A program made the position numbers and the translations under genes. Of a DNA stretch of 64,000 nucleotides, positions 33,706 to 41,933 are shown one piece after another. The notes below the pieces were generated by a model that was given only the letters and a program-made list of their open reading frames with translations, ran no database searches and was not told the DNA's origin. Origin of the DNA: Spirosoma oryzae. Its GTDB lineage: Bacteria; Bacteroidota; Bacteroidia; Cytophagales; Spirosomataceae. Location: the NCBI RefSeq assembly GCF_003002825.1, contig NZ_PVTE01000006.1, positions 186,001-250,000 on the forward strand. The letters are read 5' to 3'. The stretch's first letter is position 1; every line of letters begins with the position of its first letter.

Positions 33706-34275
33706 TTAAGTTAGTCGGCGAATAATCAGGCTGTTGACCAGATCGAACAGACCGGCCGGCTTAAGGGTGCGCCAGTTGTCGAGTTCGTCCAGGGTACCGC
33801 CGTAGTTAACGTAATAGTCGAGGTGATACTTTTTCCATTCGCGCTCGACGAAATCGGGGATACGAATGGCCGCAATCCAACCGTCTTCGACTTCGTCAAA
33901 CCACTCTTCGTAGTAGCTGTCGTCGGAGCCGTGGAAGTTGAGGAGGTTTTCACCGATCAGAATAAAGTACTTAATACCTTCGGCAATCAGCGGGTCGATG
34001 ACCTGCCGTTTCAGGTACATCACGTCGTTGTGGAGCGTATCATTCCATTCGCCGAATAGTTCGATAACGACAAACTGCCGGTCGTAGTTGGTGAAAAGAA
34101 GCTTGCAGTAGAGCGTTTCCGAGCCAATTTCATCCCAGAGCGGGTGAATGTAGTAGCCGTAAATATCGTGTTCATACTGCTGCATGTTATACTCCCGTTC
34201 GTGAAACGGCGACCGTTCGTCGTCGGCTGCTGAGTAGTACTTTTCCCAACCGTAAAAGGGTTCGATATCCTGCAT
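33706..34275 (-). CDS. Conserved protein of unknown function (FYGWEKYY N terminus)
   Basis: 189 residues from the ATG at 34275 (MQDIEPFYGWEKYYSAADDE). The frame stays open to a TTG at 34377 but that would overlap the divergent SDR start by one base and leave no promoter. The body is rich in Tyr, Trp, Asp and Glu (NMQQYEHDIYGYYIHPLWDEIG, GSDDSYYEEWFDEVEDGWIAAI), with a beta-alpha core VIELFGEWNDTLHND ... KYFILIGENLLNFHG. No signal peptide. I believe similar proteins are widespread in Cytophagales, with no known function. Confidence 0.8.
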   Translation of the reverse strand: MQDIEPFYGWEKYYSAADDERSPFHEREYNMQQYEHDIYGYYIHPLWDEIGSETLYCKLLFTNYDRQFVVIELFGEWNDTLHNDVMYLKRQVIDPLIAEGIKYFILIGENLLNFHGSDDSYYEEWFDEVEDGWIAAIRIPDFVEREWKKYHLDYYVNYGGTLDELDNWRTLKPAGLFDLVNSLIIRRLT

Positions 34276-34376
34276 AGAAAAAGGGGCTGACCGGTAAAGA
34301 ATGCGTTTGCCAGCTTCACTGGAATAACGTACGGCTTTGGCTGTTTGTTGATACAGATTGGTCGTATGTTTACCCA

Positions 34377-35231
34377 ATGAAAACGGCTCCTAGAACAATA
34401 CTGATTACTGGTGCATCGACAGGGATCGGCTACGGGGCCGCCCGGCAATTTGCCCAGCGGGGGTACACTGTCTTTGCGGGCGTTCGTAACCCCACTGATG
34501 CTGACCGACTCTCGGCAGAACTGGGACCGAATGTGGTTCCCGTACTGCTCGACGTAACAGACGACGTATCTGTACACGCTGTAGCCCAGCAACTAACCGA
34601 GCGACTAGCTGGTATGGGTTTGGGTGGACTAATCAACAATGCGGGCATTGCTATCGGCGGACCGCTACAGGAACAGCCATTAGACGTCGTTCAGCAGCAT
34701 TTCGACGTCAACGTGTTGGGGGTACTGCGTGTCACGCAGGCTTTTTTGCCGCTGCTCGGGGCGCGTGCCAATCATCCGGTTGCGCCGGGCCGGATTCAGA
34801 TGATCAGTTCGGTAAACGGTCAGGTAGCCATTCCGTTCATGGGCGCTTACGTCGGATCGAAACACGCGCTGGAAGGCTTATCGCATAGCCTGCGTCGGGA
34901 ATTACGGCTGTTTGGCGTATCGGTCGTGATTGTGGGGCCGGGGGCGGTTAAGACACCCATCTGGGGAAAAGGAACCAACATTGAGCGGTACCGAAACAGT
35001 CTGTATTTTCCGGCTATGCAATGGTTTGCCAAACAGGTGAAGCAGTCCGAAGAAAACGGCCTGTCAATCGATTATCTAGGCGAACGGCTCGTGCAGATCC
35101 ACTAAACACGCCGGCCACGTATCCGCTACGCGATCGTCCCGAAACCGGTAGCCGGCTGGCTGATTTCGCGGTTGCCCCACCGACTGTTCGACCAACTCAT
35201 CGGCCGGTTGAGTGGATTACGTAGCAGCTAG
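34377..35231 (+). pseudogene. SDR-family oxidoreductase interrupted by an in-frame stop (TAA at 35103-35105)
   Basis: The first 242 residues hold a classical SDR: TILITGASTGIGYGAA (NAD(P) site), INNAGIAIGG, the catalytic Ser in QMISSVNG and YVGSK (Tyr-x3-Lys), and VGPGAVKTPIWG. TAA occurs at 35103. The same frame then continues for 41 sense codons to TAG at 35229-35231, encoding TRRPRIRYAIVPKPVAG and LISRLPHRLFDQLIGR, which is the normal SDR C-terminal segment. One base (for example CAA to TAA) explains it. The 242-residue product keeps all catalytic residues and may still fold. A sequencing error is possible. Read in full the protein would be about 285 residues, the usual size. Confidence 0.85.
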
Positions 35232-35252
35232 ATTGACCTCTGAAAAGTGAAA

Positions 35253-35285
35253 GGGGCGGGAGAATCAGTCGTGTTCTCCCGCCCC
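35253..35285 (+). terminator. Hairpin after the SDR gene
   Basis: ggggcgggagaa (35253-35264) pairs with ttctcccgcccc (35274-35285); it lies 21 bases beyond the second SDR stop (35229), not the first, and 20 bases before the convergent gene's stop. Confidence 0.75.
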
Positions 35286-35304
35286 CTCTTGTAACCTGTT
35301 TTCG

Positions 35305-35661
35305 TTACGCCTGCGCTGCGTGTAACTTACCCGCCAGGTCCTGCAAGGAAGCAGCCAGTGCCTGCAAGCGAGTCACCATATCGCCTTCGGAGCCAACGTT
35401 CGCGCTGAGTTCGGTAACCTGATGCGCGAGGTCCTGTAGGACTGGTTCGAGGTCGGCCGGCGTTGTACCAGGTTCACTAATCATAGCCCGCAACGTTTCC
35501 AGCGATTGCGCCAGATCCGTGGTATTGATACCCTCGCGCAGAATGTCGATCCATTTCGTCAGGACATCGGTTCCGGCTGCGGCATCGGCAGGAATCGCTT
35601 CAGGATTCAGTACCGCCATCGTCTCATCGAGCAGCTCGGCAAATTCTTCCGGCGTAGTCAT
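35305..35661 (-). CDS. Small helical protein, third member of the tandem paralog family
   Basis: 118 residues, no signal or membrane span, predicted all-alpha, acidic. Shares spacing and motifs with the two upstream genes: a Trp followed by ILREGINTTDLAQSLETLRAMISEP (compare GWLNAL...IATLRDLLKEP and GWLLAL...LSQLRDELQNP), then LEPVLQDLAHQVTELS and a final Leu-rich helix. The most divergent of the three. Starts 12 bases after the stop of the preceding gene. Function unknown. Confidence 0.75.
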   Translation of the reverse strand: MTTPEEFAELLDETMAVLNPEAIPADAAAGTDVLTKWIDILREGINTTDLAQSLETLRAMISEPGTTPADLEPVLQDLAHQVTELSANVGSEGDMVTRLQALAASLQDLAGKLHAAQA

Positions 35662-35673
35662 AAAAAGAGTCGG

Positions 35674-36021
35674 TTAGAGTTGGCTGCTGACATTACGTAG
35701 CACCGTAACCAGTTGCTTGAGCTGACTTTCGACAGCGGGTTCGATCGTCGGCTCGTGCGACAGGGCGGCCGTATGGCTTGCCATGCTCAGCAGCAAATGA
35801 CGAATTTGATCGCCGTCGGGTTTGGGTTCTTTCAGCAGGTCGCGCAGGGTAGCAATCTCCGCCAGAATCCGTTCGGCACCGACGTCGCCCCGCAACGCGT
35901 TCAACCAGCCTTCCAACAGTAGCGTGCCCCGCTCGGCGGTAAGGGTTGTTACATTGCCTTTGCCAAATGCACCCAGCGTGTCGTTCAGCATACGCTGCTC
36001 CAGTGTTGCTTGTCCTTCCAT
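35674..36021 (-). CDS. Small helical protein, second member of the tandem paralog family
   Basis: 115 residues, all-alpha by composition. It aligns end to end with its upstream neighbour: LEQRMLNDTL / LEERMLEDTL, GWLNAL / GWLLAL, LRDLLKEPKPD / LRDELQNPQPD, and a closing LKQLVTVLRN / LESLSKILRQ. The matched positions are mostly Leu and Asp/Glu on a heptad-like pattern, pointing to helix packing or self-association. No catalytic-looking residues. Part of a three-gene minus-strand operon. Confidence 0.78.
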   Translation of the reverse strand: MEGQATLEQRMLNDTLGAFGKGNVTTLTAERGTLLLEGWLNALRGDVGAERILAEIATLRDLLKEPKPDGDQIRHLLLSMASHTAALSHEPTIEPAVESQLKQLVTVLRNVSSQL

Positions 36022-36100
36022 AGTGTAGTGATTTTAAAAAGTAACGCATTGGCCGACTAGGTGATGGGAGAACCACCCGATCGTGTCGGCCAAATTAGAA

Positions 36101-36439
36101 TTAACTGCCGAATTGACGAAGTATTTTCGACAGGCTTTCGAGCTTGCCCGTCCAGGTGCCTTCGGCGTTTGGTCCTTCGGCTGCGGCCTGCGTTTCGTCA
36201 GCCAGGCTGCGTAACAGCCCTTTAACGGTGGCTTCGTCAGGTTGCGGATTTTGCAATTCGTCGCGTAGCTGACTGAGTTGTTCCTCGACCTGCCCAACGT
36301 TTATGTCGGTCTGTAGGGCCAGCAGCCAGCCGTCAATCAGGTTGACGCCCTGAGCGGCTGTCATGTCGGTTGCCTTGCCACCCTGAAACAAGAGGAGCGT
36401 GTCTTCGAGCATGCGCTCTTCCAATATATTCGATCCCAT
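36101..36439 (-). CDS. Small helical protein, first member of the tandem paralog family
   Basis: 112 residues, first gene of the three-gene operon, 79 bases ahead of the second. Motifs: LEERMLEDTLLLFQGGKATDM, the central GWLLALQTDINVGQVEEQL, and LRDELQNPQPDEATVKGLLR. A hairpin at 36449-36493 lies just upstream, shared with the divergent arfB promoter region. I do not recognise a named family; cytoplasmic location is likely because there is no signal. Confidence 0.78.
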   Translation of the reverse strand: MGSNILEERMLEDTLLLFQGGKATDMTAAQGVNLIDGWLLALQTDINVGQVEEQLSQLRDELQNPQPDEATVKGLLRSLADETQAAAEGPNAEGTWTGKLESLSKILRQFGS

Positions 36440-36448
36440 ACCAATATG

Positions 36449-36493
36449 CAGTAAACAGGTGGTTTTGTCTGTTACTAAACCGCCTGTTTACTG
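36449..36493. promoter_or_regulatory. Large hairpin/palindrome between the helical operon and arfB
   Basis: cagtaaacaggtggttt (36449-36465) and aaaccgcctgtttactg (36477-36493) match in 16 of 17 positions with an 11-base loop. It starts 10 bases before the first paralog's ATG on the minus strand. It could be an operator or a leader structure. Confidence 0.5.
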
Positions 36494-36581
36494 GTTTGTT
36501 TTATCAGCCCGGTACATTCAGAAAACGGAGTCTATTGGCCAAACCCGTATGTTTACGGACTAATTGCTGCATCAACGACAC

Positions 36582-36986
36582 ATGAAACTACCTGATCTCA
36601 GCCCGGAAATTCGCTATCAGTTTGCCCGTAGCGGTGGCGCGGGTGGACAGAACGTCAACAAGGTGGCCACGAAGGCCGAACTCCGCTTCGACCTGCAAAA
36701 CTCAACGCTACTAACCGATGAGCAAAAAGCCGTGCTGGCGCAAAAACTGGCGACCAAGCTGACAACCGATGGTGAGTTGGTGCTGACGCATCAGACGGAG
36801 CGTACCCAACTGGCCAATCGCGAGAAAGTCACGACCAAGTTTTACCAGTTGTTGCAGAAAGCGTTTGAGCAACCCAAAGCCCGGCGCGCCACGAAGCCGT
36901 CGAAAGCGGCCGTTGCCGAACGAATCAGCGAAAAGAAGCGCAAGGGCGACGTGAAAGCAACCCGCCGACGCGTCGACCCGGACTGA
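36582..36986 (+). CDS. arfB: Peptidyl-tRNA hydrolase ArfB (ribosome rescue)
   Basis: 134 residues from the ATG at 36582. The release-factor-like motif is FARSGGAGGQNVNKVATKAEL with GGQ at 21-23, which hydrolyses peptidyl-tRNA on stalled ribosomes. The C-terminal 30 residues are strongly basic (ISEKKRKGDVKATRRR), the tail that enters the empty mRNA channel. Single-domain length agrees with ArfB/YaeJ rather than RF1/RF2. Convergent with the DUF1080 gene, two bases apart. Confidence 0.94.
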   Translation: MKLPDLSPEIRYQFARSGGAGGQNVNKVATKAELRFDLQNSTLLTDEQKAVLAQKLATKLTTDGELVLTHQTERTQLANREKVTTKFYQLLQKAFEQPKARRATKPSKAAVAERISEKKRKGDVKATRRRVDPD

Positions 36987-36988
36987 TT

Positions 36989-37687
36989 CTACAACTCCTT
37001 GATGCGAATATTGCGGAACCAGACTTTTTCGCGTGGGTTGTGGTTTTGCAGCGCGATCTTGCCTTTGGCGTGTGGTGTCGCATAGGCCCAGTCTTTGAAT
37101 TTGCTTTTGGCAACCATGGCTTTCCACTCGTCGGAACCGTACTGGTAATCCGCGACTTTCTTGCCGTTGAGGAAGTGCTCTACATGGTTGTTGTTGACAA
37201 CGATTCGGCCTTTGTTCCACTCACCCGCAGGTTTTACGGCGTTCAGGTTGGCAGGAGGAATCATGTCGTAGTTAGCACCCGACAGTTGTGTTGGCTTGAG
37301 CGGATAAATTTCGCCTTTCTCGTTGAGGTACCCCTTGTCGTCGATGATCTGAAATTCCGGGCCGGACATGTACGTTGAGCGCAGGTCCGGGTTCTCAATG
37401 ACTTTGTAGACAACGCCACTGTTGCTGCCTTTCGGGATCTTGAAGTCGAACTCCAGATCGAAGTTTTCGTACTCTTTGTTAGTAACGAGGTCGCCACCGG
37501 TGCCGTCGGGGACCAGCGAGCCATCTTCGATATTCCAGCCAACGACTTTGTCTTTCTGGTAGCTGTGCCAGCCGCTCACGTTTTTGCCGTCGAACAGGGA
37601 GATCCACTTGTCTTTTGGTGAAAGAAAGGCTGTCAGGAAGACGACGCAGAACAATTCGGCGATAAGTAATTTTGTTTTCTTGTTCAT
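36989..37687 (-). CDS. DUF1080 (3-keto-disaccharide hydrolase-like) exported protein
   Basis: 232 residues. N-terminal signal-type hydrophobic segment (LLIAELFCVVFLTAFLS). The family pattern is clear: WISLFDGKNVSGWHSY, WNIEDGSLVPDGTGGDLVTNKEYENFDLEFDFKI-type strands, SNSGVVYKVIEN, GPEFQIIDDKGY, VEHFLNGKKVADYQYGS, and the closing IALQNHNPREKVWFRNIRIKEL. Concanavalin-like fold; members act on 3-keto-glycosides in the periplasm, but the substrate here is unknown. No GMC-type dehydrogenase partner is adjacent. Confidence 0.9.
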   Translation of the reverse strand: MNKKTKLLIAELFCVVFLTAFLSPKDKWISLFDGKNVSGWHSYQKDKVVGWNIEDGSLVPDGTGGDLVTNKEYENFDLEFDFKIPKGSNSGVVYKVIENPDLRSTYMSGPEFQIIDDKGYLNEKGEIYPLKPTQLSGANYDMIPPANLNAVKPAGEWNKGRIVVNNNHVEHFLNGKKVADYQYGSDEWKAMVAKSKFKDWAYATPHAKGKIALQNHNPREKVWFRNIRIKEL

Positions 37688-37722
37688 GGGGTTCAGTTAA
37701 TTGTGACCGCTTAAATGTACAG

Positions 37723-37763
37723 AAAAAGCACGAGGTGGTGTCGGCTTACCCAACACCACCTCG
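37723..37763 (-). terminator. Terminator of the acidic disordered protein gene
   Basis: cgaggtggtgt (37731-37741) pairs with acaccacctcg (37753-37763); on the minus strand the stem is followed by gctttttct. Confidence 0.75.
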
Positions 37764-37795
37764 CGCGACTTGTCACAAATCGATTGGGCGATCAA

Positions 37796-38734
37796 CTAAC
37801 TGGCCATCTCGCGAGCAGCCTGCGGATCATTGTATGGACGATCCAGCCCATCCGTCGATTTCTGGTCCGAGCGGTCGCTGCCGTCGATCATGTCCTGCGC
37901 CTGCACGGAACTTTCGTCCATCATCTCGCGGGGCATCTTACGCGACTCGCGCCCTTCCTCGGGTCGTTCGCCGGGCTGGTATTCCTCGTTGTCTTTCGCG
38001 TTTACGTCATACGGATGGGCCGAATCGCCGGTGTCAGGCTGTTCGTCGCCGGGGCCGGTGCCCATACCTTCGCGCTGGGTGTCAGGTGCAGCGTTGCCAG
38101 CCGTGTAAGTCCGGTTACGCTGCTGAAACCCGATCTGGTGCGACCGGTCAGGCTGTTCGGGTTCCTGAATTTCGGGCGTCTCGGGCTTCGGCGTACCCGG
38201 CAGGTCCGGAATTTCCGGACCGGGCGATGGGGGCGTCGGCGGTACGGGCTGACTTGGATCGGGGGGCGTCACCGGACCTGGTGTACCCGGCGTTGGCGGC
38301 ACCATATCGCCCCGAACGACAAACGTGCTGGTTGGCGTACGCTTGTCATCATCTTCTGATGGCAGGCCCGTGTTTACCGTGGCACCAGCGTCAGGATTAC
38401 CCGTAATTTCCGCTTCGGCTTCCGGATTCTCAGGTACGTCGTCTGCGATGATGCCTTCACCCGCGTCTTCGGCGCGCAGGCTGGCATCGGCGTTTTCGTA
38501 GGTCAGCCCCTTGGATTGATCGCCGTTGAAGCCACGCTCGTCGTCGTCGCTGTATCGGTTGCTGAGTTGATCGTCGGCTACGTCGTCTTCGGTATCGCCG
38601 AACGGGGTCAGCTTACCATCAACGAGTTTCACCATATTTGTTTCCCCCTGGTCGGCTCCGAATTTGGTGGCTGCGTTTTCATTCGACACCATATCGGCCT
38701 GTTGTGCGCCGTCGCTGAGTGATGAATTTTCCAT
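37796..38734 (-). CDS. Highly acidic, proline-rich, probably disordered protein
   Basis: 312 residues from the ATG at 38734 (MENSSLSDGAQQADMV). There are three blocks: an Asp/Glu/Asn-rich part (1-130; TEDDVADDQLSNRYSDDDER), a Pro-rich centre (PPTPGTPGPVTPPDPSQPVP), and an Asp/Glu/Gln/Arg-rich end (MDESSVQAQDMIDGSDRSDQ). Few hydrophobic residues, no signal peptide, no Cys. I recognise no domain. Codon use keeps a clean reading frame over more than 900 bases with its own terminator, which supports a real gene. Confidence 0.7.
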   Translation of the reverse strand: MENSSLSDGAQQADMVSNENAATKFGADQGETNMVKLVDGKLTPFGDTEDDVADDQLSNRYSDDDERGFNGDQSKGLTYENADASLRAEDAGEGIIADDVPENPEAEAEITGNPDAGATVNTGLPSEDDDKRTPTSTFVVRGDMVPPTPGTPGPVTPPDPSQPVPPTPPSPGPEIPDLPGTPKPETPEIQEPEQPDRSHQIGFQQRNRTYTAGNAAPDTQREGMGTGPGDEQPDTGDSAHPYDVNAKDNEEYQPGERPEEGRESRKMPREMMDESSVQAQDMIDGSDRSDQKSTDGLDRPYNDPQAAREMAS

Positions 38735-38797
38735 GACTACTGGGTTTAATGTTGTCCCTAAAAAACCCACTGATACGGAAAAGGTTTTGCCGGTAAC

Positions 38798-41779
38798 TCA
38801 GCGCAGGGCGTCGAACAGGATTTCGGCCGGATGCTGCGCGTGGCGGTGCGTACCATCCTTGATCTGATGGCGACAACTGGTACCGGCCGCCGAGATGAGG
38901 ACGTCGTCGGTCAGCTGACGAACGGCGGGAAAGAGCACCAACTCGCCGATCTGCATCGACAGCGCATAGTGTTCGGTTTCGTAGCCGAACGACCCCGCCA
39001 TACCGCAGCAGCCCGACGGAATCAGCTGCACTGTATAATTCGCTGGTAATGAGAGCGCCTTTTTCACCGGTACCATGCTCGACAAAGCTTTCTGGTGGCA
39101 GTGGCCGTGTACCCGTACCTGTCGCGCATCGGTTGTGAAGGCGTCGGGCCGAATGCGTTTGGCGTCGGCCTCGCGGGCAACCCATTCCTCCAGCAGAAAG
39201 GTGTTTTTCGCAATATGCTGCGCAGTTGCTTTCAGATCGGTAGGTACCAGATCGGGGTATTCGTCGCGGAAGGTCAGAATCGCCGATGGTTCCAGCCCAA
39301 TCAGGGGGGTATCGTCGGAGACGAGGTCTTTCAACAGCGTTACGTTACGAATGGCGAGTTGCTGCGCGTCAGCGACCAGTCCTTTCGACAGATACGTCCG
39401 GCCACTTTCGGCATGCTCGGGAATGGTAACCGTGTAGCCCAGTCGTTCGAGCAACTGAACCGCTTTCTGGCCGACTTCAACGTCGTTGAAATTGGTGAAC
39501 TCATCAGCGAACAGCAGGACGGACGTCTGTTTACGGGTTACGGTATTGGGTATACGACTTTCAGTGGGGCGACTTCGAAACCACTGCCGGAGCGTTGTTT
39601 TGGCCAGGGCAGGCATGGTACGGTCCGGGTGAAAACCGACGGTGCGATTGGCCAGTCGGCGCAGGGCAGGGGTATCGTAAATGGCGTTGTAAGCCCAGGG
39701 TACTTTGCTCGCCAGCGACATCAGTCGCGTGAAGTTGCCGACCAGCCGCGCCCGCATCGGAACGCCCGACTCGCGGTACTGCTGCTGGGTAAATTCCGCT
39801 TTCATGCGGGTCATGTCGACACTGCTCGGGCATTCGGCTTTACACGCTTTGCAGGACAAACACAGATCGAGCACATCTTTAACGGCTGCATAGTCGGCTG
39901 TCGATGGTGTTTCCTGACTGGTGTAAAAGTGCCGCAGCATGTTGGCGCGGGCGCGGGTGGTGTCGTGCTCGCGTCGGGTGGCCATGTAACTGGGGCACAT
40001 GGTACCGCCCGAAATTTCGGTCTTGCGACAGTCGCCGGAGCCGGAGCATTTTTCGGCCAGTTCCAGCAGGCCACCGTCTTTCGCGAAGTCGAATACCGTA
40101 TTCGGTTGCGGAATCTCGACGTCGGCTTCGGACCGTAAAAATTCATTCATCGGCGGTGTGTCGACTACTTTGCCGGGATTGAACGTATTGTGGGGGTCCC
40201 ACAGCGCTTTCACTGCCTTACAGCGTTCGTAGTTTTCGGCCCCGAGCATGAAGGCGATGCACTCGCCCCGCAGCCGTCCGTCGCCGTGTTCACCCGATAG
40301 CGAGCCACCGTATTTCTTTACCAGTTGCGCCGTATCCATCAGTAAGGCACGGAAAGTCGTGCGCCCCGCCGACGATTTCAGGTCGATGAGGGGTAAGACG
40401 TGAATTTCACCCGCGCCGGCATGGGCCGAATATTCCAGCTTCAGGCCGTGTTGCTCCCAGGCCATTTTGTCCAGTTCGTCGATGTAGTCGGGCAGATCGT
40501 GTACGTCGACGGCGGTGTCTTCGATGACGTTGGCAGGCTTGGCTTTGCCGGGGATGTTGTACATGATGCTCAACCCCGCTTTCCGCAGCGCCCACGGCTT
40601 TTTCGTGTCGTCGTCGAACAGCACCGGATAGGCATAGCCCAGGTTCTTTGCCTGTAGCGCCTGCACAAAGGCGGCACTTTTCCGGCGAACGCCATCGGCC
40701 GTCGTGTCGAAAAATTCGACCATCAGAATCGCTTTTGGATCACCCTCTACGAAGGCGCGATTCTTAGCCTGCTCGATATTTGTTTTGGTCAGTTGCAGGA
40801 TGTAGTCGTCGACTAGTTCGGAGGCTGCACACTGATGATCGAGCGCTACCAGATTGGCTTCCAGCGATTCCCGGATCGTGACGAAGTGGGCGCAGACCAG
40901 CGCCGTCTCAGCGGGTGGCAGCGGCAGCAGATTCAGCTTTGCTTCCGTGATAAAGCAGAGCGTACCTTCTGATCCGGCAATCAGCCGGGCAAAGTTGAAC
41001 GTTGCCGACGCATCCGGCTGATCGTTCCAAAAGGACAGAAATTCGTCCAGTGCGTAGCCCGTGTTGCGTCGCGTAACCGTTGGTTTGGGGTAGCCGTCGC
41101 GGATGGATTGCCGGGCGACGGGGTCCGACAGCCAGTCGCGGAACTGGGCGTACAACCGCTGTTCAAGGGGACTGACAATGGTTTCACCCCGGCATTTGGC
41201 ATCGAACTGCGCGCGCGACAACGCGCCGAACGTAACCTCCGCGCCATCACTCAGCACAACCTTTACTTCCAGCAAGTGGTCGCGGGTGGTACCCCAGATA
41301 ATCGAGTGCAGGCCACAGGAGTTGTTGCCGATCATACCCCCGATCATTGCGCGGCTGGCGGTACTGGTTTCGGGACCGAACAGCAGGCCGTGGGGCTTGA
41401 GAAAGGCATTCAGATCGTCGCGGATGACGCCCGGCTGCACACGGACCCATCGGTTGCCTGCGTCGACTTCGACAATCTGTCCGAAGTGGGTCGAGATGTC
41501 GACAACGATACCGCTGCCCACAACCTGTCCGGCCAATGACGTACCCGCTGCCCGTGGAATCAAACCGAGCCGATGCTGTTGCGCAAAGCGCAGCAACCGT
41601 TTGATGTCAGCAACCGATTTTGGCAGCGCCACGGCGATGGGGATCTCCTGATACACCGAGGCATCGGTTGCGTAGAGCAATCGTTGCGCTGTATGGGCAG
41701 GGGACTCATCGAAGTACAACTCCCCGTCGAACGACGGCAGCAGGCTGGCAAACGGAACAGGGTTGGGCAAACGAAACAT
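38798..41779 (-). CDS. FAD- and Fe-S-containing 2-hydroxyacid oxidoreductase (YdiJ-like fusion)
   Basis: 993 residues from the ATG at 41779 (MFRLPNPVPFASLLPSFDG); the 69-residue extension to 41986 overlaps a terminator and is rejected. N-terminal FAD-binding PCMH domain (RAAGTSLAGQVVGSGIVVD, MIGNNSCGLHSIIWGTTRDH), FAD-linked oxidase C-terminal domain (SGEHGDGRLRGE), then two 4Fe-4S cysteine clusters (CSGSGDCRK...CPSY; CLSCKACKAECPSSVDM) and a C-terminal CCG domain (SGCCGMAGSFGYE). It is the glcD plus glcF type of enzyme in one chain, oxidising D-lactate or D-2-hydroxyglutarate and passing electrons to quinones or Fe-S carriers. Confidence 0.92.
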   Translation of the reverse strand: MFRLPNPVPFASLLPSFDGELYFDESPAHTAQRLLYATDASVYQEIPIAVALPKSVADIKRLLRFAQQHRLGLIPRAAGTSLAGQVVGSGIVVDISTHFGQIVEVDAGNRWVRVQPGVIRDDLNAFLKPHGLLFGPETSTASRAMIGGMIGNNSCGLHSIIWGTTRDHLLEVKVVLSDGAEVTFGALSRAQFDAKCRGETIVSPLEQRLYAQFRDWLSDPVARQSIRDGYPKPTVTRRNTGYALDEFLSFWNDQPDASATFNFARLIAGSEGTLCFITEAKLNLLPLPPAETALVCAHFVTIRESLEANLVALDHQCAASELVDDYILQLTKTNIEQAKNRAFVEGDPKAILMVEFFDTTADGVRRKSAAFVQALQAKNLGYAYPVLFDDDTKKPWALRKAGLSIMYNIPGKAKPANVIEDTAVDVHDLPDYIDELDKMAWEQHGLKLEYSAHAGAGEIHVLPLIDLKSSAGRTTFRALLMDTAQLVKKYGGSLSGEHGDGRLRGECIAFMLGAENYERCKAVKALWDPHNTFNPGKVVDTPPMNEFLRSEADVEIPQPNTVFDFAKDGGLLELAEKCSGSGDCRKTEISGGTMCPSYMATRREHDTTRARANMLRHFYTSQETPSTADYAAVKDVLDLCLSCKACKAECPSSVDMTRMKAEFTQQQYRESGVPMRARLVGNFTRLMSLASKVPWAYNAIYDTPALRRLANRTVGFHPDRTMPALAKTTLRQWFRSRPTESRIPNTVTRKQTSVLLFADEFTNFNDVEVGQKAVQLLERLGYTVTIPEHAESGRTYLSKGLVADAQQLAIRNVTLLKDLVSDDTPLIGLEPSAILTFRDEYPDLVPTDLKATAQHIAKNTFLLEEWVAREADAKRIRPDAFTTDARQVRVHGHCHQKALSSMVPVKKALSLPANYTVQLIPSGCCGMAGSFGYETEHYALSMQIGELVLFPAVRQLTDDVLISAAGTSCRHQIKDGTHRHAQHPAEILFDALR

Positions 41780-41811
41780 GACAACGGGATCGATCAGTCT
41801 GTAAAGATACG

Positions 41812-41851
41812 AAAACCCCGCCCCGGCAATAGTGTGCCGAAGCGGGGTTTT
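41812..41851 (-). terminator. Terminator of the DUF4097 gene
   Basis: aaaaccccgc (41812-41821) pairs with gcggggtttt (41842-41851), with an inner ccggca/tgccga stem. On the minus strand it ends in a T-run (ttttcg). Confidence 0.8.
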
Positions 41852-41882
41852 GCGATGAAGGAAGACTGTGGATTGACCAGCC

Positions 41883-41913
41883 AGTGGTGTCAGGGTCGTA
41901 ACCTGACACCACT
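41883..41913. repeat. Perfect inverted repeat downstream of the DUF4097 gene
   Basis: agtggtgtcagg (41883-41894) pairs with cctgacaccact (41902-41913), with loop gtcgtaa. It has no T-run, and a conventional terminator follows 32 bases further down the minus strand. Confidence 0.7.
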
Positions 41914-41933
41914 GTTGCGTTGCCAGGGTCCGC

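Noticed and set aside
34275..34377. Longer N terminus for the unknown FYGWEKYY protein (TTG start at 34377)
   Set aside because: It would overlap the SDR start codon and remove any space for promoters; the ATG at 34275 gives a sensible N terminus.
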